NCBI GenBank assembly: GCA_018057825.1
Contig: JAGPCY010000005.1
Location: 248,001-312,000 of the forward strand
Source: Kofleriaceae bacterium
Lineage (GTDB): Bacteria; Myxococcota_A; Polyangia; Haliangiales; Haliangiaceae
Direction of reading: 5' to 3'
Length of the DNA stretch: 64,000 nt
Part shown: piece after piece, positions 56,333-64,000 of the stretch
Layout of the letters: the number at the start of each line of letters is the position of its first letter
How positions within the stretch are numbered: the stretch's first letter is position 1
The notes under the pieces: generated by a model
Told to the model about the DNA's origin: nothing
Databases searched by the model: none
The model's input: the letters and a program-made list of their open reading frames with translations, nothing else
Made by a program: the position numbers and the translations under genes

Positions 56333-57241
56333 ATGGCGTATCGTCCGTCACACGCAATCGGTAACTACGCGATCGAGATCGACGGCCAGATGGCCGGCTG
56401 GGTCAAGAACGTCGGCTTCCCCGAGATGAAGCTGGCCAAGGTCGAGTCGAAGGTCGGCTCGCTCGTCCACACCGCCAAGGCGGGTGGCCAGTACGAGCAC
56501 ACCGGCTTCGAGGCCTCGTACTCGGTGTCCGAGATGGGCAAGGCCCGCGACTGGATCATGTCGCTGGTCAAGCAGGACGTCGTCACCGCCGACGGCGCCA
56601 TCATCCAGGCCAACCACAACTTCGAGGGCATCCGCCGCGTCGACTGGACGGTCGGCAACATCACCTCGTTCAAGCTGCCCAAGCTGGCGGCCGCCGAGGG
56701 CAAGAACCCGTTCATGATCGACTTCAAGTGGGAGGCCGAGACCATCGAGTGGTCGAAGGCCTCGGGGAAGATCACGACCGAGCAGGGCAAGAAGCACAAG
56801 CAGTGGGGCACCAACAACTTCACCGTCGACGGCCTCGTCGGTGAGACCCAGTGGATCCAGGAGGTCGAGCTCCCCGAGATCACGGCCAAGCTCGCCAAGG
56901 AGTCGTATGGCTCGCAGCGCCTCCAGGCCCTGCACTACGCCAACATCGACAGCGGCGACGTGAAGTTCAAGATCTCGGGTCGGTCGCTCGACTCGCACCT
57001 GGACTACATCAAGAAGGTCATCAAGGACGGCAAGCTGACCGCCGACGAGTACTTGGCGATCACCGTCACCATGATGGACCCGTCGCTGCAGAAGGCGCTC
57101 GGTGACATCGTGCTGAAGGGCTGCGGCCTGACCTCGTTCGCCCTCGACAAGCCCGAGTCGAACGCGGACAAGATGGCCAGCTTCACCCTCACCTTCTCGG
57201 TCGAGGAGTTCGAGCTGAACATCAAGGAGATCGACAAGTGA
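56333..57241 (+). CDS. Tail-tube-like protein with internally duplicated tube fold
   Basis: 302 residues, about twice the usual tube length. The two halves align: NYAIEIDGQMAGWVKNVGFPEM with a matching segment near residue 162 (NFTVDGLVGETQWIQEVELPE), each followed by KL/AK-rich strands and a similar C-terminal pattern (DFKWEAETIEW versus TFSVEEFELNI). Each half resembles the gp19/Pvc1 tube fold. A duplicated tube protein could build rings from three copies in place of six. It has a GAGGAG site and follows the first sheath. Confidence 0.8.
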   Translation: MAYRPSHAIGNYAIEIDGQMAGWVKNVGFPEMKLAKVESKVGSLVHTAKAGGQYEHTGFEASYSVSEMGKARDWIMSLVKQDVVTADGAIIQANHNFEGIRRVDWTVGNITSFKLPKLAAAEGKNPFMIDFKWEAETIEWSKASGKITTEQGKKHKQWGTNNFTVDGLVGETQWIQEVELPEITAKLAKESYGSQRLQALHYANIDSGDVKFKISGRSLDSHLDYIKKVIKDGKLTADEYLAITVTMMDPSLQKALGDIVLKGCGLTSFALDKPESNADKMASFTLTFSVEEFELNIKEIDK

Positions 57242-57266
57242 TCTAGCCACCAAGCGTGGTACGCTG

Positions 57267-57293
57267 CGGCCCACCTTTGACCGAGGTGGGCCG
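57267..57293 (+). terminator. Hairpin after the duplicated tube gene
   Basis: CGGCCCACCT (57267-57276) pairs perfectly with AGGTGGGCCG (57284-57293) across a 7-base loop; TCGTGTTTCT follows. It lies 26 bases after the stop. It has the shape of a weak intrinsic terminator or attenuator inside the cluster. Confidence 0.5.
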
Positions 57294-57382
57294 TCGTGTT
57301 TCTGGGGCTCCTCGGTCGTCTCCGTGACGGGCGGCCGGGGGCCCCCCGTCGCCATCCAAACGCGCCAACCAACCCGAGCACT

Positions 57383-57784
57383 ATGTCCTTCAAGACCGAG
57401 TACCGTTTCCGCCTGCCGCGCGGCTTCGTCGACGCGGAGGGCAACCTGCACCGCGATGGCACGATGCGCCTGGCCACCGCGCGCGACGAGATCGTGCCGC
57501 TGCAGGACTACCGGGTGCAATCGAACCGCGCCTACCTGGTGATCATCCTCCTGTCCCGCGTGGTCACCAAGCTGGGCACGATCGAGCGCATCAACGTCGA
57601 GACGATCGAGAACCTGTTCTCGACCGACCTGGCGTACCTGCAGGAGTTCTACCGCAAGATCAACGAAGAGCAGGGCACGCCCAAGCACCACATCGCGTGC
57701 CCGAAGTGCGCCCACGAGTTCGACGTCGACATGGCGACCGGCGCGCTCATCACCGAGGGAGGCGACGCCCGCCCCCCGGGGTAG
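57383..57784 (+). CDS. Small phage-tail-assembly-like protein of the injection cluster
   Basis: 133 residues from the ATG at 57383. FKTEYRFRLPRGFVDAEGNLHRDGTMRLATARDEI and the YLVIILLSRVVTKLG segment match small proteins typically found between tube/sheath genes in phage-tail-like clusters, often called tail assembly proteins. The C-terminal part has CPKCAHEF, one half of a zinc knuckle. Function unproven. The stop lies within the start region of the next reading frame. Confidence 0.75.
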   Translation: MSFKTEYRFRLPRGFVDAEGNLHRDGTMRLATARDEIVPLQDYRVQSNRAYLVIILLSRVVTKLGTIERINVETIENLFSTDLAYLQEFYRKINEEQGTPKHHIACPKCAHEFDVDMATGALITEGGDARPPG

Positions 57785-57966
57785 TATGGGCGACGGTCGC
57801 CACCTATCCCCGCGAGCAGCTCTTCCAGGAGATCGCGTACATCGCGTACCATTTCCACTGGTCGCAAGACGTCATCCTCGACATGGAGCACGAGGAGCGT
57901 CACACCTGGCTTCGCGAGATCGCGCGGATCAACCGCGAGATCAACGAAGCCCGCCGCCAGAGCTGA
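57706..57966 (+). CDS. DUF6760-like small helical protein
   Basis: The conserved core begins near nt 57811: REQLFQEIAYIAYHFHWSQD, then ILDMEHEERHTWLREIARINREINEA. This pattern (YHFHW plus an acidic/basic helix) matches DUF6760 proteins of injection-system clusters. The start is unclear: no ATG, GTG or TTG in this frame lies between the core and 57706/57697, which overlap the previous gene by about 80 bases. The GTG at 57706 is used provisionally. The ATG at 57786 is in another frame. Confidence 0.7.
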   Translation: MRPRVRRRHGDRRAHHRGRRRPPPGVVWATVATYPREQLFQEIAYIAYHFHWSQDVILDMEHEERHTWLREIARINREINEARRQS

Positions 57967-58133
57967 GAGTGCTCACGACCGTCGCCCAGTCACGTTTCTG
58001 TCCGCTGCGACTCGAACGACCGCGAGGTGGGACGGCGAGGGACCACGGACGCCCTCCCCCACGACGAAGAGGGGCTCACCTCGTGGTGCCCCGCCCGACG
58101 TTCCCAAGCCGCTGACTTCGCACCGAGGAGCCC

Positions 58134-59945
<1,812 letters not shown>

Positions 59946-59964
59946 AGCGAAAGGGAACCCACCA

Positions 59965-60405
59965 ATGGCACGCCGCAACAACGATCCCCATCTCGCCTAT
60001 TGCTTCAAGGTCCAGGTCAACGCTCCGGGCATCTCGGCCGTCGCGCTGTTCAAGAGCGCCGGCGGTCTCGGCGATGAGACCGAGGTCTTCGACTACCGCG
60101 AGGGCGGCAACAACGCCACCACCCACCGCCTCGTCGGCGCCACCAAGTTCAAGAACATCGTCCTCAAGCGCGGCCTGACCGGGCCCGAGTTCATCGCCTG
60201 GCGCGACATGTGGCGCAACCCCGGTCCCAAGACCCGCGCCACCGGCACCATCCAGCAGCTCGACACCAAGGGCAACCCCCAGATCACCTGGGAGTTCTCC
60301 GAGGCCTGGCCGTGCAAGTGGGAGATGTCCGAGTTCGACGCGAGCAAGAGCGAGGTCTCGATCGAGACCATCGAGATCGCGCACGAAGGTCTGAAGAAGG
60401 TCTGA
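59965..60405 (+). CDS. Contractile injection system inner tube protein
   Basis: 146 residues, the normal gp19/Pvc1-type length. NDPHLAYCFKVQVNAPGISAVALFKSAGGL..TEVFDYREGGNN, HRLVGATKFKNIVLKRGLTG, FIAWRDMWRN and WEFSEAWPCKWEMSEFDASKSEVSIETIEIAHEGL are the standard tube segments. An AAGGGAA stretch precedes the ATG. Stacks as hexameric rings inside the sheath. Confidence 0.95.
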   Translation: MARRNNDPHLAYCFKVQVNAPGISAVALFKSAGGLGDETEVFDYREGGNNATTHRLVGATKFKNIVLKRGLTGPEFIAWRDMWRNPGPKTRATGTIQQLDTKGNPQITWEFSEAWPCKWEMSEFDASKSEVSIETIEIAHEGLKKV

Positions 60406-60448
60406 GCTTTCCGCCGCGCGCGCCCTCGCGCACGTCCCTGGAGAACCG

Positions 60449-63400
60449 ATGAGCGACAACCGCGCCCTCTCCGCCGCCCTGTCCGGTCCCGTGTTCCACG
60501 GGGCCGCGTCGCGCAGCGCGCTCCACGCCAGCGATCGCCACGTCGAGCGCTGGGCGCCCGAGGGCGAGGGCGCGACCCGCGGCGGCGGCATGCGTTCGCT
60601 GGCCTTCGCCGACCGCGTCGTGTCGCCGTGGATGGCGGGCTCGAACTCGGCGGCGTCGCGGATGTTCTCGTCGTACGCCTCGAGCGGCACCCGCGATCGC
60701 TCGGCGCCTGAAGTGTCGTGGCTGTTCCCGCGGCCGTGGTTCCAGGACGAGCTCGACTGGATGGCGGCGGCCCGCTACGGGCTCGAGGAGACGCCGCGCG
60801 CGTCGGCGCTGACGACCCGCGGTACGTTCATGCGGACCCGCGAGGCGGGAGACACCGCGTGGAGCCAGGTCGCCATGCCGGTGCTCGCCCCGCCGGTGAT
60901 GGCGACGGTGGCGCCGTCGATGCGCCCGTCGGCGCTCCCCGAGCCCGGCCCCCTGGCCGCGGCTCGCATGTGGTCGCCCTCGGTGCCGTTCGCGGCCGCC
61001 GCGGCCGCGGAGGTCGTGGCCGGCGCCATGCGCTCGGTCGAGGCCTCGGGCCTGCCCGGCGTCGCCGAGCGGTCGCCGATCTGGTCGGGGCTCGCGGTGG
61101 TCCGCCCGAGCGAGCTCGCGCCCAGCCCGATCTCGATCCCGGCGGCTTCGACGACGGCGATGTCGTCTGCGCCGACGGCCTTCACGGCCAGCCTGACGGC
61201 GGCGCCCCGGATCTCTCAGATCTCCCAGGTCGCGGCCGTCGACGCCGCGCGGGCCTCGATCGAGCGCATCGACGCTCGCGTCGACGTGATGCGCGCCTCG
61301 GCGCTGCCGACCGCGACCGAGGCGCTGGCGCCGTCGACCGATGGGGCTCCGAGCGTCGAGTCGAGTGGCTCGAGTGGCTCGCTGTCGCCCGCCGAGCACC
61401 GGTTGGCCGACGCTGCCCACGGGTCGTCGCAGGCCTCGGCCGCCCTCCGCACCGTCGAGCTCCTGCTCGCCGCGGTCGCCGAGCGGACCAGCCGGACCGC
61501 GGCTGCAGCATCTTCATCGCCCTCGGCGGCTGGTGCGTCGCCCGCGCTCGCGTCGAGCGGGCCCATCGCCGAGGCGGCGCGCGCCGCCGAGCAGGGCCGG
61601 GCCGCGGAGCAGGCCGCGCGCGCGAGCGAGGCTGCGGCCGCCAACTTCGCCCCGATCGTCGGCCCGCGCGTCGCGATGCCGGCCGGCCTCGGTGGCTTGG
61701 TCACGTCGATGGAGACGGCGCAGGCCGTCGCTCGGCCGATGCTCCAGCGCGAGCCGATGACCTCGTCGCCGTTCGCGATGCCCCTCGCGGCGTTCCAGTC
61801 GTCCGCCGTCGCGGGGTTCCAGTCGTCCGCCGTCGCGGGCCTTCCGTCGTCCGCGGCCGCTGGGCTGCAGTCGTCTGCGGCTGCGGGGTTCGAGCCGTCG
61901 GCTGCGGCCTCGGGTGGCACCTTCGCCCCGGTCTGGGCGGCCCGCCCGGCCAGCGCCCTCGCGGCGGCGGCGGCCGCGCCGGTGCGAGGCGTCGATCACC
62001 TGACCTGGAGCGATCGCTGGCTCGCTCGCTTCGCCGGCGCGTCGCCGGTCGCGCTGCAGTCGTTCGACAACGGCGCCGAGTCGATCGCGCCGAGCCTGCG
62101 GACGTTGTCGGTCGGTGCGCCGGAGATCGTCTACGTTCACCCGACCCTCGGTCCGGCGGCGATCGCTGCGACCGCGGCTCGCTCGCCGGTGGTCGCCCCG
62201 CTCGCCGAGCGCGCGCGGCCGACGATCGCAGCGCCGCGCCCGTCGGCGCCGCTGCGCATCGACGACGGCGAGGCCGTGCCGGATGCGGTCTTCGCGGCGA
62301 TCGCTGCCGCCGCGGCGGCGCCCGCGCCGCGCGGTCCGTCGGCGCCCGCGCCGGTCGGCGCCCAGCCGTCGACTCCGACGTCGGTTCGAGACACGGTTCG
62401 GGAGACGCCTCGGGAGACCGCCCCGGTCATGGCCCCGGTCGATCTGGTCGCGGCCCGCGGCCCGGCCTCGGTCGCAGACCTGGCCGCGATCTCGGTGCCG
62501 ACGGCGCCCGATGCCGGTCTGGCGTCGGGGCTCGCCTCGTCGCCGATGGCGGCGGCCCTCGCCGCGGTCATGCCCATGACCAGCGCTCCGGTGTTCGACC
62601 CGCGCGCGCTGCGCGGCGCGGCGGTCGCCGAGGCCTACCTCGGGGGCCTGCTCGCCCGAGCGGCCTCGCCGGTCGGCGTGCTCACCGGCGCGCCCACGAT
62701 GATGAACCTCGCGGCCGCGGGTGTGAGCCCGGCCGGGATGAGCCTGGACGGCACCGGTCTGGGCGGAGCCCAGGCCGCGCCCGACGAGTCCGCCTCGATG
62801 CGTTGGTCGCTGCGCGATCTCGCGCTGGCGCCGGTCCAGCTTCGCCTGGCCGCGGCGGCGCCCGATCGCACGTTCGTCGCCCTCGGTGGCGACGTGCCGA
62901 TCACCTTGCGCGCGAGCCGCGCTGAGGCCGCCGCCCAGCAGGCGGCGAATGTCGGCCCCCGGGCGTTGCCGGCCGCCGCCTGGGCGATGTCGCCGGCGGC
63001 GCTGGCGGCGATGCAGACGGCCGCCGCAGCGTCGGCTTCGGGCGGCGCGAGCAGCGCTGCGCTCGTCAGCCCCGCCGAGACCGGTGGAATGCCTCGGACG
63101 GACGTTCGCCCGCAGGCGGCCGAGCTGGTCGCCGAGCGCGCCGCGGTCGAGCAGGCCGCGGTAACGCAGTCCACCGAGCGCGCCGCGGTCGAGCAGGCCA
63201 CCGTCGAGCAGGCGGCCGCGCAGCAGGCGGCCGTGCAGCAGGCGGCCGTGCAGCAGGCCGCGGTCGAGCAGGCCGCCGCGCACGCCGCGGAGCAGCACGC
63301 TGGGCGTGCCGTCGTCGAGCGCGAACTGCTCGGGCTGCGCAGCGCGCTCCTCGCTAGCCCGACCTCGGCGGCCGCGGTGCCCCTGGCCCACGCGGCCCAC

Positions 63401-64000
63401 GCCCCGCTGGTCTCGTCGACGACCTCGGTGCCTTCGCTCGATCTGCCGTTCGCGCTGCCGGCCCTCGCGGGTGTCGGCCAGAGCGCGACGTCGCCGCTGG
63501 GCGCGGCGATGGCTCGCCACGCTGCAACCCAGTTCGCCGCGACCCAGTTCGCCGCGACCCAGGGTGCTGGGCAGTTCGCGGGCGGTCCGTTCGCCGCTGG
63601 CGAGGCCGCGCACGGGGCCGAGGACCTCGGCGCCCCCGCGAGCAGCCGAGTGGCCGCCCTCGCCGGTGCGATGCCCGTCGTCGCCCTCGAGGGTCGCGAG
63701 GTCACTCCGCGGCTCCACGCGCCGTCCCTGGCGGTGGGTCGACCTGGCAGCCTGGCCGAGTCGGCGCTGGCCTGGTCGATCGGCGAGTCGCGGGTCGCCG
63801 GCGGTCTGTCCTACGACTTCGTGACGCCCGAGATGGTGCTCGCGGCGCGGGTCTACGGCCTGCCGGCGGGCGCCGCCGCAGAGGCGATGCGCGTCGCTGC
63901 CGGCGGTCCGTCGGCGATGGCGTCGCTGGCGGCGTCGCTCGATCTCACCTTCCTCCGCGCGTTCCAGGGTCCGGTCCAGGGGGCTGCCCAGGGTCCTGGC
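60449..64000 (+). CDS. Very long Ala-rich repetitive protein of the injection cluster (3' end outside the window)
   Basis: Open without a stop for 1184 codons to the window end. The first 110 residues look partly ordered (WLFPRPWFQDELDWMAAARYG). After that the chain is Ala/Ser/Pro/Val-rich with local repeats: five octapeptides of FQSSAVAG type (about 449-488), AAVEQ-type heptad-like repeats (about 895-945) and TQFAA repeats (about 1025-1040). Patches such as LTWSDRWLARFAG (about 518-530) and FVTPEMVLAARVYGLPAG near the end look folded. No known family recognised. Position after tube suggests a tape-measure, fibre, linker or cargo-related role; none is shown. Confidence 0.8.
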   Translation, partial: MSDNRALSAALSGPVFHGAASRSALHASDRHVERWAPEGEGATRGGGMRSLAFADRVVSPWMAGSNSAASRMFSSYASSGTRDRSAPEVSWLFPRPWFQDELDWMAAARYGLEETPRASALTTRGTFMRTREAGDTAWSQVAMPVLAPPVMATVAPSMRPSALPEPGPLAAARMWSPSVPFAAAAAAEVVAGAMRSVEASGLPGVAERSPIWSGLAVVRPSELAPSPISIPAASTTAMSSAPTAFTASLTAAPRISQISQVAAVDAARASIERIDARVDVMRASALPTATEALAPSTDGAPSVESSGSSGSLSPAEHRLADAAHGSSQASAALRTVELLLAAVAERTSRTAAAASSSPSAAGASPALASSGPIAEAARAAEQGRAAEQAARASEAAAANFAPIVGPRVAMPAGLGGLVTSMETAQAVARPMLQREPMTSSPFAMPLAAFQSSAVAGFQSSAVAGLPSSAAAGLQSSAAAGFEPSAAASGGTFAPVWAARPASALAAAAAAPVRGVDHLTWSDRWLARFAGASPVALQSFDNGAESIAPSLRTLSVGAPEIVYVHPTLGPAAIAATAARSPVVAPLAERARPTIAAPRPSAPLRIDDGEAVPDAVFAAIAAAAAAPAPRGPSAPAPVGAQPSTPTSVRDTVRETPRETAPVMAPVDLVAARGPASVADLAAISVPTAPDAGLASGLASSPMAAALAAVMPMTSAPVFDPRALRGAAVAEAYLGGLLARAASPVGVLTGAPTMMNLAAAGVSPAGMSLDGTGLGGAQAAPDESASMRWSLRDLALAPVQLRLAAAAPDRTFVALGGDVPITLRASRAEAAAQQAANVGPRALPAAAWAMSPAALAAMQTAAAASASGGASSAALVSPAETGGMPRTDVRPQAAELVAERAAVEQAAVTQSTERAAVEQATVEQAAAQQAAVQQAAVQQAAVEQAAAHAAEQHAGRAVVERELLGLRSALLASPTSAAAVPLAHAAHAPLVSSTTSVPSLDLPFALPALAGVGQSATSPLGAAMARHAATQFAATQFAATQGAGQFAGGPFAAGEAAHGAEDLGAPASSRVAALAGAMPVVALEGREVTPRLHAPSLAVGRPGSLAESALAWSIGESRVAGGLSYDFVTPEMVLAARVYGLPAGAAAEAMRVAAGGPSAMASLAASLDLTFLRAFQGPVQGAAQGPG

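Noticed and set aside
60718-62925. Alternative plus-strand and minus-strand frames within the long Ala-rich gene
   Set aside because: The frame starting at ATG 60449 stays open to the window end, has GC at third positions and recognisable folded patches; the others are Arg-rich or Asp-rich shadows.

Overview
High-GC (about 70% or more by eye) bacterial chromosome. The gene set points to a predatory-type myxobacterium of the Haliangium/Kofleriaceae group (Myxococcota): a complete type II secretion operon next to a kinase/sigma-54 activator pair, a Haliangium-type microcompartment shell locus, a Ser/Thr-kinase-like protein with a zinc ribbon, PilZ and Cys-rich lipoproteins, and a myxobacterial-style contractile injection locus. 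No rRNA, tRNA, CRISPR array or transposase was seen.

Layout. 1-1 kb: end of a phosphohexomutase and a coupled unknown gene. 1-5.3 kb (minus): a three-gene signalling operon of solute-binding lipoprotein, histidine kinase and sigma-54 response regulator. 5.3-10.2 kb: yicC, gmk, a lipoprotein and a bifunctional RelA/SpoT enzyme. 10.2-18.3 kb: small basic protein, PilZ protein, zinc-ribbon pseudokinase, MDR dehydrogenase with a low-complexity partner, pgeF and a TolC-like protein. 18.4-22.1 kb: a compact bacterial microcompartment locus (BMC-T, BMC-H, BMC-P, CoA-acylating-type aldehyde dehydrogenase, second BMC-T). 22.1-26.4 kb: an unknown repeat-bearing protein, a lipoprotein cyclophilin and a Cys-rich beta-helix lipoprotein. 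26.4-45.2 kb: a large histidine kinase, a sigma-54 activator and gspC-D-E-F-G-H-I-J-K-L-M-N in canonical order, most genes overlapping by 4 bp. 45.1-51.1 kb: alkyltransferase-like protein, MoaD-MoaE fusion, LuxR-type regulator, an inactive/active pair of DegP-like proteases and aspS. 51.5-53.8 kb: a SprT-like metallopeptidase, a 0.9-kb repeat island, an FmdB zinc ribbon and a thin [2Fe-2S] ferredoxin. 54-64 kb: an extracellular contractile injection system (DUF4255 cap protein, two sheaths, a duplicated-tube protein, a canonical tube, two small accessory proteins) ending in a very long Ala-rich reading frame that leaves the window.

The most unusual non-coding signal is a two-hairpin element present in about ten copies at four places (7.7, 19.1, 31.8 and 52.4 kb). 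It always lies in sense just after a plus-strand stop codon, the second hairpin changes by compensated substitutions, and at three places it is followed by or near hexanucleotide (CCGANN-like) tracts. Two of the four places are inside operons (BMC-T/BMC-H and gspC/gspD). A separate 176-bp near-perfect palindrome lies at 52.8-52.9 kb. Nearly every gap longer than 300 bases is filled with such repeats.
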